From: Apostichopus japonicus
Taxonomy: Eukaryota; Echinodermata; Holothuroidea; Aspidochirotida; Stichopodidae
NCBI RefSeq assembly: GCF_037975245.1
Contig: NC_092563.1
Coordinates: 31,151,960 to 31,215,959, forward strand
Direction of reading: 5' to 3'
Length of the DNA stretch: 64,000 nt
Each line of letters opens with the position of its first letter. Within the stretch, counting starts at the first letter, position 1. The translations under genes were made by a program, and so were the position numbers. Shown here one piece after another: positions 29,171 through 38,831 of the stretch. The notes beneath the pieces are model-generated. The model was not told the origin of the DNA, did no database searches, and saw only the letters and a list, made by a program, of their open reading frames with translations.

Positions 29171-31980
29171 TAAAGTGCAATAGTTTCTTGTCTGAAATAT
29201 GAAGTCAAAGTTGGAAAAATTTTGTTCAAAGACTTGTTTTCAATACAAAACAAATGTTTGAGCTCAGACTTAGCAGTTAACTTGAGGAGGCACTTCAAAT
29301 TTTCCACAACCTAGTACTCAAAACTGAAAACAGTACCCCAAATTGTACCGTATATCACGATAAATGTGACTTTTCCTAGTTTTGTCTCTAAAATTAGAAG
29401 TTGAAGTTGGAAAAGTTTAGTTGATGGATTTGTTAACTATAAGAAACACATATTTGAGCTCAGTCATAGCAAGTTACTTGGATTTTTCATATCCGATTAT
29501 CACATGCAAGGACTCCAAAGTTAAAATAGTACTTCAAAATAAAATGCAGTACCCCCATACACTGTACTGTATAGCACAAGTTACGGTGTATAAAGTGCAA
29601 TAGTTTCTTGTCTGAAATATGAAGTCAAAGTTGGAAAAATTTTGTTCAAAGACTTGTTTTCAATACAAAACAAATGTTTGAGCTCAGACTTAGCAGTTAA
29701 CTTGAGGAGGCACTTCAAATTTTCCACAACCTAGTACTCAAAAGTGAAAACAGTACCCCAAATTGTACCGTATATCACGATAAATGTGACTTTTCCTAGT
29801 TTTGTCTCTAAAATTAGAAGTTGAAGTTGGAAAAGTTTAGTTGATGGATTTGTTAACTATAAGAAACACATATTTGAGCTCAGTCATAGCAAGTTACTTG
29901 GATTTTTCATATCCGATTTTCACATGCAAGGACTCCAAAGTTAAAATAGTACTTCAAAATAAAATGCAGTACCCCCATACACTGTACTGTATAGCACAAG
30001 TTACGGTGTATAAAGTGCAATAGTTTCTTGTCTGAAATATGAAGTCAAAGTTGGAAAAATTTTGTTCAAAGACTTGTTTTCAATACAAAAGAAATGTTTG
30101 AGCTCAGACTTAGCAGTTAACTTGAGGAGGCACTTCAAATTTTCCACAACCTAGTACTCAAAAGTGAAAACAGTACCCCAAATTGTACAGTATATCACGA
30201 TAAATGTGACTTTTCCTAGTTTTGTCTCTAAAATTAGAAGTTGAAGTTGGAAAAGTTTAGTTGATGGATTTGTTAACTATAAGAAACACATATTTGAGCT
30301 CAGTCATAGCAAGTTACTTGGATTTTTCATATCCGATTATCACATGCAAGGACTCCAAAGTTAAAATAGTACTTCAAAATAAAATGCAGTACCCCCATAC
30401 ACTGTACTGTATAGCACAAGTTACGGTGTATAAAGTGCAATAGTTTCTTGTCTGAAATATGAAGTCAAAGTTGGAAAAATTTTGTTCAAAGACTTGTTTT
30501 CAATACAAAAGAAATGTTTGAGCTCAGACTTAGCAGTTAACTTGAGGAGGCACTTCAAATTTTCCACAACCTAGTACTCAAAAGTGAAAACAGTACCCCA
30601 AATTGTACCGTATATCACGATAAATGTGACTTTTCCTAGTTTTGTCTCTAAAATTAGAAGTTGAAGTTGGAAAAGTTTAGTTGATGGATTTGTTAACTAT
30701 AAGAAACACATATTTGAGCTCAGTCATAGCAAGTTACTTGGATTTTTCATATCCGATTATCACATGCAAGGACTCCAAAGTTAAAATAGTACTTCAAAAT
30801 AAGATGCAGTACCCCCATACACTGTACTGTATAGCACAAGTTACGGTGTATAAAGTGCAATAGTTTCTTGTCTGAAATATGAAGTCAAAGTTGGAAAAAT
30901 TTTGTTCAAAGACTTGTTTACAATACAAAAGAAATGTTTGAGCTCAGACTTAGCAGTTAACTTGAGGAGGCACTTCAAATTTTCCACAACCTAGTACTCA
31001 AAAGTGAAAACAGTACCACAAATTGTACCGTATATCACGATAAATGTGACTTTTCCTAGTTTTGTCTCTAAAATTAGAAGTTGAAGTTGGAAAAGTTTAG
31101 TTGATGGATTTGTTAACTATAAGAAACACATATTTGAGCTCAGTCATAGCAAGTTACTTGGATTTTTCATATCCGATTATCACATGCAAGGACTCCAAAG
31201 TTAAAATAGTACTTCAAAATAAAATGCAGTACCCCCATACACTGTACTGTATAGCACAAGTTACGGTGTATAAAGTGCAATAGTTTCTTGTCTGAAATAT
31301 GAAGTCAAAGTTGGAAAAATTTTGTTCAAAGACTTGTTTTCAATACAAAAGAAATGTTTGAGCTCAGACTTAGCAGTTAACTTGAGGAGGCACTTCAAAT
31401 TTTCCACAACCTAGTACTCAAAAGTGAAAACAGTACCCCAAATTGTACCGTATATCACGATAAATGTGACTTTTCCTAGTTTTGTCTCTAAAATTAGAAG
31501 TTGAAGTTGGAAAAGTTTAGTTGATGGATTTGTTAACTATAAGAAACACATATTTGAGCTCAGTCATAGCAAGTTACTTGGATTTTTCATATCCGATTAT
31601 CACATGCAAGGACTCCAAAGTTAAAATAGTACTTCAAAATAAAATGCAGTACCCCCATACACTGTACTGTATAGCACAAGTTACGGTGTATAAAGTACAA
31701 TAGTTTCTTGTCTGAAATATGAAGTCAAAGTTGGAAAAATTTTGTTCAAAGACTTGTTTTCAATACAAAACAAATGTTTGAGCTCAGACTTAGCAGTTAA
31801 CTTGAAGAGGCACTTCAAATTTTCCACAACCTAGTACTCAAAAGTGAAAACAGTACCCCAAATTGTACCGTATATCACGATAAATGTGACTTTTCCTAGT
31901 TTTGTCTCTAAAATTAGAAGTTGAAGTTGGAAAAGTTTAGTTGATGGATTTGTTAACTATAAGAAACACATATTTGAGCT
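29170..31980. repeat. Satellite A territory 6: homogeneous 420 bp monomer run
   Basis: About seven consecutive monomers repeat at exactly 420 bp with very few differences. They share TTACTTGGATTTTTCATATC (one extra G compared with other monomers) and TTACGGTGTATAAAGTGC. Equivalent positions are 29,421, 29,841, 30,261, 30,681, 31,101 and 31,521. This is the least diverged part of the array and reads as the latest local amplification. It may derive from the third monomer of the preceding trimer, which carries the same two variants. Confidence 0.85.
29260..29679. repeat. Representative satellite A monomer (two diverged half-units)
   Basis: One 420 bp period measured from GAGCTC to the equivalent GAGCTC. 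The first half-unit (29,260-29,455, 196 bp) begins GAGCTCAGACTTAGCAG and the second (29,456-29,679, 224 bp) begins GAGCTCAGTCATAGCAAG. The halves align along their length: AGTTAACTTGA against AGTTACTTGG, CAGTACCCCAAATTGTACCG against CAGTACCCCCATACACTGTA, and AAGTTGGAAAAGTTTAGTTG against AAGTTGGAAAAATTTTGTTC. The present monomer is therefore a duplicated ~210 bp ancestor whose halves diverged before the array was amplified. The alignment was done by eye. Confidence 0.85.
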
Positions 31981-32935
31981 CAGTCATAGCAAGTTACTTG
32001 ATTTTTCATTTCTGATTGTTACATGCAAGGACTCCAAATTTAAAATAGTACTTCAAAATAAAATGCAGTACCCCCATACACTGTACTGTATAGCACAAGT
32101 TATGGTATATAAAGTGCAATAGTTTCTTGTCTGAAATATGAAGTCAAAGTTGGAACAATTTTGTTCAAAGACTTGTTTTCAATACAAAACAAATGTTTGA
32201 GCTCAGACTTCGCAGTTAACTTTAGGAGGCACTTCAAATTTTCCACAACCTAGTACTCAAAACTGAAAACAGTACCCCAAATTGTACCGTATATCACGAT
32301 AAATGTGACTTTTCCTAGTTTTGTCTCTAAAATTAGAATTTGAAGTTGGAAAAGTTTAGTTGATGGATTTGTTAACTATAAGAAACACATATTTGAGCTC
32401 AGTCATAGCAAGTTACTTGATTTTTCATTTCTGATTGTTACATGCAAGGACTCCAAATTTAAAATAGTACTTCAAAATAAAATGCAGTACCCCCATACAC
32501 TGTACTGTACAGCACAAGTTATGGTATATAAAGTGCAATAGTTTCTTGTCTGAAATATGAAGTCAAAGTTGGAACAATTTTGTTCAAAGACTTGTTTTCA
32601 ATACAAAACAAATGTTTGAGCTCAGACTTCGCAGTTAACTTTAGGAGGCACTTCAAATTTTCCACAACCTAGTACTCAAAACTGAAAACAGTACCCCAAA
32701 TTGTACCGTATATCACGATAAATGTGACTTTTCCTAGTTTTGTCTCTAAAATTAGAATTTGAAGTTGGAAAAGTTTAGTTGATGGATTTGTTAACTATAA
32801 GAAACACATATTTGAGCTCAGTCATAGCAAGTTACTTGATTTCTCATTTCCGATTATCACATGCAAGGACTCCAAAGTTAAAATAGTACTTCAAACTTGT
32901 TAACTTGAGGAGGCACTTCAAATTTTCCACAACCT
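31980..32935. repeat. Satellite A territory 7: terminal monomers and rearranged array end
   Basis: Monomers at about 32,000 and 32,420, exactly 420 bp apart, share TTTCTGATTGTTACATGC and CTTCGCAGTTAACTTTAGG, which I saw nowhere else in the array. The last copy is broken: at 32,895/32,896 TAGTACTTCAAA jumps to CTTGTTAACTTGAGGAGG, skipping roughly 160 bp of the monomer. Satellite identity then stops after CCACAACCT at 32,935, where the normal copy would continue AGTACTC. Confidence 0.85.
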
Positions 32936-32944
32936 GCTTTACGT

Positions 32945-32989
32945 AACTCGATATCTCGACAAAGTCAAATTTTGTCGAGATGCCGAGTT
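32945..32989. repeat. Hairpin-forming inverted repeat at the satellite A boundary
   Basis: ATCTCGACAAA (32,953-32,963) pairs perfectly with TTTGTCGAGAT (32,971-32,981) across a 7-nt loop. Outside a 2x2 mismatch, AACTCG (32,945-32,950) pairs with CGAGTT (32,984-32,989). The whole is a 19-position stem with two mismatches, starting ten bases past the last satellite base. It may be the tip of a small inverted-repeat element; no target duplication or second end was identified. Confidence 0.75.
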
Positions 32990-33013
32990 GTGTGTAACTT
33001 GGCAACTTGACAT

Positions 33014-33140
33014 TTTGGAAAGACATGACCAATTTAACATTTTCCAGAAATTTTTCACTTGGAAAGAAGTGAGCAACATTTGCCAAACAATGTTTAAATG
33101 CTTCTTTGGAAAGAGATGAACAATTGAACATTTTGTAGAA
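33014..33140. repeat. Degenerate 36 bp direct repeat pair
   Basis: Blocks at 33,014-33,049 and 33,105-33,140 both read TTTGGAAAGA(C/G)ATGA and then (C/A)CAATT(T/G)AACATTTT, with five mismatches in 36 positions. A weaker related block beginning TTGGAAAGAAGTGAGCAACA lies between them at about 33,058. This makes the open frames on the minus strand here (32,844-33,295) likely by-products of repetition, not a gene. Confidence 0.6.
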
Positions 33141-34020
33141 AACTGTTGAATTGACAAGATGTTATTCTCGTATTTACTGACAGTAAATAAAAGATTTTTA
33201 TTGCAAATTGTCCAGAATAGATGTAGAAGCCAACTAATTAAAAAATGTTGGGGCACACAGTTTTCTTTAGGGGATAGGGTAGTGGAACCTGCCACAGGAC
33301 ACAGGCTTCACAATGTCTGGATTTTGTAATAGTCTCCAGTTTCACAAAATTCCTAGCGGATTACCGCCATAACCGCCTTCACTGGGCTGCATTGCATTGT
33401 AAGGTTAACATCATGTATGTGCTCTAGGAATGGTCTAGAATCATGGCCACGTAGATAGAACCCATAAAATTTAAAAAAAAGAATCTGGGTTGCATATTTT
33501 TCTTTGGTAGATAAAATTCATAAACCCTCAATAGACATTTAAACTGTAGCAAATTACACTATGAAATGCAGGGAGCCATTGTTCAATCATCGAGAAACCA
33601 CATTGTGCCCAGTGTCAATTACAATCAGCTACTACTACAATTAGAGAGAATTCATAAATATAGGATTTCCCAGCATGAAGTCCTACATTGAATGCAGGGA
33701 ATTAGAGATTTTTAATTGAATATCATAAAGCATCCTTAGACAAAAATTAACATGAATTATTTAATTAGACAGTTCAAACTTGTTTTTAAGCATTAGGGCC
33801 TTGATAAAATGCTCATCACATTAATATATTGCCCCAAAATGTAAGTGTGCTGTAAATTGCCTGTATATTGTATTCCTATACATCAGGGTTCAATTAGACA
33901 AATTGATGTCTCAGAAAGGAAAATTACTGGCCCAAACAGTTTCAAGCCATCTTTTAAATTGTAATGCCCCACTTAAGTTTCATTATTGCTACTAATGTAT
34001 ATCCCCACATTCCAAAGAAA
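33141..34020. other. Low-copy AT-rich DNA, no recognised feature
   Basis: No exon, RNA gene or known mobile element is recognisable. Reading frames are short and show no conserved motif. The stretch is AT-rich with ordinary complexity and no similarity by eye to either satellite. Confidence 0.6.
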
Positions 34021-34058
34021 CCCCCCCCCCTCCCCTTCCTCCCCTTCACTTTCCTTTA
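34021..34058. repeat. Pyrimidine tract with C10 run
   Basis: Ten C residues are followed by C/T-only sequence (TCCCCTTCCTCCCCTTC) with a single A near the end. It is a low-complexity polypyrimidine tract with no adjacent gene to suggest a role. Confidence 0.9.
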
Positions 34059-35996
34059 GTACATGTGAGAGCAGTTATTTGGCAAGTAATTGGCCTTTTA
34101 ACAATCCATGTAATGATCCAGTGTTGTATACAGGGGAGGAGGGGTGACTAGTCCCTCCCTAATTTTTGCACCGTGTTGTAAAGGAACAATTTTGTACATA
34201 CATCGGAGGCTAAAATATTTAGAAAGAAATGAGAACGAAATTAGGCAAATTTTACAAAAGTGCAAATGTAAATATGCATAGGCTATCTCTGGTTGATTGG
34301 CGCCATATGTTGTAAAGTAGATGATGTCTGAGAAGCTTGTTGAATTTAGCAGTAATCGCCTTGAACGCTCCTATCGTCCCATTCACTAAGACAGACATTT
34401 GCAAATGATGCATAGAACTACACATGATGGGATCATTATTGTAATTAATGACAAAGCAAATAGGCCTACTTCTACACACAAAAAAAAAAAAAATCACCAG
34501 GAATTTAGAACAATTTTATCTGACAAAATATGTCCAGAAAAAGAGGAAACTTTATCTATCGGATATCTTGAAGAATTCTGTACATGAAGGTCAACCCTGC
34601 TTATTGAAAAACAGTCCTTAAATTCACTGAGCATTAATAATTTTCTTTTTTGATAGCATAAACTACCCCAAGTACTGCAATTAGGATTCATCTTAAAGCA
34701 CACCTGAATAATTGACCAGTCATGGAATGACCAGAAATCATCTCCAGTGTGAAGACAAATTTGTCTTGACCACTAAAATAGTACACACTGTGTTTAATCA
34801 TGAATTTTTACAGAGGAGTGTTTATTTAGTATTGTAGCATTACCAACTCAGATAGATATTAAATCTCCTCTGTTTTTGGCAAAAAACAAGTGACTATGGT
34901 GGTTTATGCTATAGGGAGGGAAGATCTTAATGTACATTCGTTCCATGTCTGGAACTATTTCTGGGCCTGAAATATGACAAAATGTTAAGTTTTTGCAAAC
35001 TATTGCACCAGTTTGCACTTGAGCACCCATAACTAAACAACATTTCTAAAAGGTAAGGGGCACCCCCTCCACTTAGACCCCTCCCCAGGATTCAGATCAA
35101 TTGACAAATTCTTTGATCTACCACTGTGATCATAATAACAAGAAAGGGTTGGAGGCTAGACCCTTAAGCAGGTAAAAATTGGTTACTGCATTTTGCTGAA
35201 TATTTATTGTAATAATCAGAAATAATGAAATATTTCTATTATTCTATTATTAATGTAGCCACATGACTACCAATGCTTCATTCATGTTATTTCAATTTAT
35301 CATACATTGTAATGAATAATGGATTTTTACTCTTGCAATTTTAGTTAAAGGAGGGAAATGTTCAGGTGCATCATGGATTGCTCATTGTTATTTGTATACA
35401 CACATTCCTTCATAGGTCTGCCATGGGAGCTATACCCACAGCTATACCCACAGTATACATGACTGTACACACAAGAGCTCACCATACTGTGATGCTGCTG
35501 ACCACAGGTGTCAAATAGCTGACCTTTTTTTATTGCCAAGACCTTGGTAGTTTATTGATACCTTTGGAGATCAGTTCCAAAAGTAATTTTTTTTTCTGTA
35601 ATAGAGCAGGCAGTTCTTGCAATAACAGTTCAGGGTACTGTTATGTATACACAGTCCTATATGCCATCATCTATGAATTAGAAGACAATTGATACAATGT
35701 GTAGCTGTGCTGTTGGGCTGTGATGGGAGGACTAACAGATTTCAATATAATCTTCTGTTAATTCACAGCAAGCAGTTCATGAATGTTAACAGGTGCTAAC
35801 ATAAACTTTATAATGCTAATAATATACAGAAATGGTGATTAGTGATCGTGCCATATTTCCCAGAAGGTGGGTGGGGGAGGGGCTGAAAGGAGATAGGTCA
35901 CTGATTACTGTGTTACAGGAGGAAGCCAGGAAGCAAATTGATTGTTTTGACCTGGGGAAGTCTGGGGTAAGCAAGGGCTCAATATGGTCTGGTGGA
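34059..35996. other. Low-copy DNA with minor simple repeats, no gene recognised
   Basis: The interval contains an A14 run at 34,480-34,493, a GAGGAGGGG/CCCTCCCT mirror-like patch near 34,135-34,175, and a perfect 12 bp tandem pair AGCTATACCCAC at 35,428-35,451. The reading frames of 60-81 codons on both strands are unrecognisable, have no splice context and overlap one another, so none is called. Confidence 0.6.
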
Positions 35997-36013
35997 GGGG
36001 GGGGGGGGGGGGG
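35997..36013. repeat. G17 homopolymer
   Basis: Seventeen consecutive G residues follow GGTGGA. They encode the polyglycine or polyproline stretches of two overlapping opposite-strand frames (35,832-36,149 plus and 35,816-36,169 minus). Those frames are therefore low-complexity artefacts. Confidence 0.95.
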
Positions 36014-37471
36014 TAGCACCTGCATGTATGCTCTGGCCAAAACTACCAACCAGAAAACCCTCATATCATCTGTGTATACATTAACCTGGACTGACATTTT
36101 CGATGAGGAGAAATGCAAGGAAACCAACCATCCATGGAGGGTCATGTGATATGTGCTTGTAGCACTCAACTCATTATAGTACTCCTTGTATTTATTATTC
36201 TACAACTAATGTTCTGATCTCATAGCTCTAGCAACACAATTAAGGCTCCTTGCAGTTTTGCATGTAAACAAGCACTATTGATCTTTAAGAATGACAATAG
36301 ATGTTTGAATATAGTAGACAGGATCTATATGCAGATCAAGCTTTTCATGAGGTGGAATATAAATCTCATTAACGGTATCATCCAAGCCTGTGCAATTATT
36401 CTCAGATTTTCTGTCAATGCCTGCTACAATAATAGCATTAGTAGTCAACGGAACACTCATCTCTTCAAATTATCAAAGAGCTTAATAACATATTAATAGC
36501 ACCCAGGAGCAGGTCACATACCCTCCATGGTAGGTACATATTTTCCTACCGTGGTCTGAACCTTCAAAGTCATATAAATATGATGATCAAAACAAATAAA
36601 GCTGAAAGCTAATAAACATGATGAATTTAAATAGCAAACAGACCATTTATTCGTCTACACCTTCTGTATTAGTTAGAATGCCCCTAACTTCCCCCTCTGA
36701 TTAATGTTACCTCATAATTCTTTTCTTGTTCAAAGGAGGGGAAATACTGCAGGGTGGGAGCATTGTCCCATTTCTACTATTGAAATTTATGGTACACCTA
36801 TTGAAACATGCAGCACCTTCCTTTATGCAAATGTATGTACAAATTCAACCCTGCTTTATTGGTGCGACTGGTCCCATGGGCATCAACCTGTTCAGTAAGC
36901 CATGTAAAGAAATGATTATTAAGTGTGATGATTGGCATTGTCATAATCAATAACAATCCAGCTAGCTTATCCAATTTTCCAAGAGAGGTTGGTCCATTAT
37001 CAGGTTGTACTGTTGTGTGTTAATGGATAGCTTTCACCATAAATTCATTTCGATATGTGATAGAACCATTAAATAATACATTATTGGTCTCATTTAGGAA
37101 ATCTATTTTAATTACATTACAATTGTCACAGAAAAATTGCCTTGACATTAATGACATTAAATCTTGAGTGCGCTGTTATTTATAGTAATAGAATTTTGTG
37201 CACAGTAATTTAAAATCATGAAAGAATGGAATAATATTAACCAGCAGTCCTTAGCGTAGCATTTGGCAATTACTAATATACAGGTTGTGAGGTATATTTG
37301 CTCAGCCGGTGTCCTATGAACAATAAAATCTGTCTTACAGTTATTAGATCTATGAGTCCTTTACACAGTATCAAAATGTCCTTCATTAAAAAAGACCCAA
37401 TGATTACCCTGCAGAAGCAGCTACTAAGTCACTTTGGGTATTTTTTTTGCAAAGTGTAAGGGGAGCAGCTC
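36014..37471. other. Low-copy AT-rich DNA with one small hairpin
   Basis: The only structure seen is an imperfect 10 bp inverted repeat: CCATGGTAGG (36,525-36,534) against CCTACCGTGG (36,545-36,554), with a 10-nt loop and one G-T wobble position. Short frames at 36,275-36,496 and 36,704-36,953 have no recognisable protein motif. Nothing else can be supported. Confidence 0.6.
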
Positions 37472-37753
37472 GATATTCATAAGGTCCATTACTCATTAGT
37501 TTCATTGGTCATAAGGTTCATTGTTCATAAGATTTGTTATCCATAATTAGAAAAATAATTCTTCAGTCATCAGGTTCGTTATTCAAAATTGGAAAAAGGT
37601 TCAATATTCATAATTGGAAGAAAGGTTCGTTATTCATAATTGAAAGGAAAAAAGGTTTGTTATTCATAATTGAAAAGAAGGTTCGTTTTTCATAATTGGT
37701 AAAGGGTTTGTTATTCATAATCCTCTAGAAATAAGGTTCAATATTCATAATCG
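37472..37753 (+). repeat. Left arm minisatellite of the foldback candidate
   Basis: Units vary around GGTTCGTTATTCATAATTGG. GGTTC(A/G), GGTTTG and TATTCATAAT cores recur near 37,498, 37,575, 37,600, 37,625, 37,655, 37,680, 37,708 and 37,735. Spacing and linkers are irregular. Confidence 0.75.
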
Positions 37754-38054
37754 CGGGGTCGTCATGCCCCAGTGCCCCTACATCTCACTGCCTAAAAGTG
37801 GAGGTACCCATTGGCAGTTTCAAGCTGTGCGTGGCCAGGGGAAGAGGGGGGTCACTTGCGGCCCAGTCGTGGGCTTAAGGGTTTTTACGACAGAAACTAC
37901 CGAAAGTACGGCTACCGCATGAATAATTTGCCGACTAGTCACAGCTGCAGCATGATCAATTAGCCCACAGGAGGACTTTTTATTACCTTTTTTGGGGAAG
38001 GGTGGGGGAGGGAAAGGGTCACTCAGCCCTGCTTATATTGTTGCTATTATTACT

Positions 38055-38223
38055 GTATGAATACTGGATCTTTTTCTGATTATGAAAAAAAAGATTTTTT
38101 TTGCTATGATGAACATCCAACCTTTTATCCAATTATGGAAAACGGACCTTTTATGCTTTCATGAATATCGAAACTTTTTTCCGATTATGAATAAACGGAC
38201 CTTTTTTTGATATTATGAATATC
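38055..38223 (-). repeat. Right arm minisatellite of the foldback candidate
   Basis: Reading the minus strand gives the same family as the left arm: GGTCC/GGTTC-like starts, TTATTCATAATCGG and CATAATTGGATAAAAGG. There are about five degenerate units. The arm ends in ATGAATATC, complementary to the GATATTCAT that opens the left arm. Confidence 0.7.
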
Positions 38224-38289
38224 AGATAGTCCATTTGCTCTTTGGACTGTAGACTTCAGGAATAATCAGCTGGCATACATCTTTCTTTA

Positions 38290-38316
38290 ATACTGTTTCA
38301 CTGTTCATATTTTCAG
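38290..38316 (+). promoter_or_regulatory. Predicted splice acceptor (3' splice site)
   Basis: A T-rich tract ending CATATTTTCAG is followed at 38,317 by G, a standard acceptor. It immediately precedes a 72-codon open frame that is in phase with the first zinc finger. That agreement between acceptor and frame is the main support. The acceptor lies about 90 bp downstream of the foldback candidate. Confidence 0.65.
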
Positions 38317-38527
38317 GATCTGGAGAGATGCAAATATTGACCATTCATTTAACCAAGCTCATCAACTGGATGTTAAAAGAGAGGATAGCGACTGTGAAAA
38401 ACTAGGGGAGAGCTACATTTTTCATTTATCAATCAAAGTGAAGGAGGAATTAAACAACAGAGAAAAATTATCTGAGAATGCAGGATATGGAGGTGTTCAT
38501 TATCGTAAGCGAGAGAAACCTAACCAA

Positions 38528-38831
38528 TGCAGCTAGTGCAACAAAAGTTTTGATCGTTCCAGCGATTGGAAGACTCACGAAAGGACGCACACAGGAGAGA
38601 AATCATATCAATGTAGCTATTGTAACAAAACGCTTTCTCAATTTGGACAGTGAAGAGACATGAAAGGACACATACAGGAGAGAACCTTATCAATGTAGTA
38701 TTGCCACAAATAGTTTGTTAACCCTGGCGATTTGAAAAAAACATGAAAGAATACACACTGGAGAGAAACCTAATCATTGTAGGTATTGCAAATGTTCGCT
38801 TGGTCTAGTACTTGAACGTCAATGAAAGAAC
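38528..38831 (+). pseudogene. Left half of the finger array (fingers 1-4)
   Basis: Finger 1 (38,528-38,590) has exact C-x2-C-x12-H-x3-H spacing, but its second spacer codon is TAG where the sister fingers have TAT (Tyr). Finger 2 (38,612-38,673) opens [13 protein letters not shown], then loses a base at about 38,651. Its HERTHTGE tail is in another frame, and a further base is missing in the linker. Finger 3 (38,694-38,756) lacks a base between its cysteines and has a TAG in the position after HK. Finger 4 (from 38,778) keeps HCRYC but degenerates, and is cut by the insertion exactly where its HERT segment would be. Confidence 0.8.

Larger units (their letters stand above)
1..32935. repeat. 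Satellite A tandem array, ~420 bp monomer, about 79 copies
   Basis: Head-to-tail copies of a ~420 bp AT-rich unit, all in one orientation, fill this stretch with no unique spacer. Repeating landmarks are TTTGAGCTCAGACTTAGCAG, TTTGAGCTCAGTCATAGCAA, a GCAGTACCCCCATACACTGT box and a CTGAAAACAGTACCCCAAAT box. Copies differ by point changes and small indels, including a 12 bp and a 20 bp deletion, so most monomers run from 405 to 420 bp. The array starts outside the window and ends at 32,935. Short reading frames of 60-80 codons recur in it because the same DNA recurs; they are not genes. I do not recognise the family. Satellites of this kind usually sit in pericentromeric, subtelomeric or other heterochromatic blocks, but nothing here shows which. 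Confidence 0.97.
37472..38223. mobile_element. Candidate foldback-type element with minisatellite inverted arms
   Basis: The left arm (37,472-37,753) has about eight degenerate ~28-36 bp units of the form AAGGTTCGTTATTCATAATT. The right arm (about 38,055-38,223) has the reverse-complement pattern, as in CCGATTATGAATAAACGGAC and CCAATTATGGA. The ends mirror each other: the left begins GATATTCATAAGGTCC, and the right end carries GGACC followed by ATTATGAATATC. A ~300 bp less repetitive and more GC-rich core (37,754-38,054) separates the arms. Inverted arms built from tandem repeats around a central segment are the layout of foldback transposons. No transposase frame and no clear target duplication are visible, so a non-autonomous element or a decayed inverted duplication is equally possible. 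Confidence 0.6.

Noticed and set aside
315-32000. Many recurring 60-80 codon frames in satellite A, both strands
   Set aside because: They repeat because the DNA repeats, are cut by indels between copies, overlap on opposite strands and show no recognisable protein motif.
1-32935. CENP-B box or other known centromere motif in satellite A
   Set aside because: No sequence resembling the CENP-B box core (TTCG....A..CGGG) was seen in the monomer, so centromere identity cannot be argued from motif.
32844-33295. Overlapping minus-strand frames of 95 and 118 codons at the array A boundary
   Set aside because: They run through the hairpin and a degenerate direct repeat, overlap each other in different frames and match no family I recognise.
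34120-34200. Possible transposon end at the GGGGAGGAGGGG / CCCTCCCT patch
   Set aside because: The similarity is short, purine/pyrimidine-rich and without duplicated flanks.
35816-36169. Opposite-strand frames of 105 and 117 codons
   Set aside because: Both span the G17 run (polyglycine or polyproline) and have no other recognisable content.
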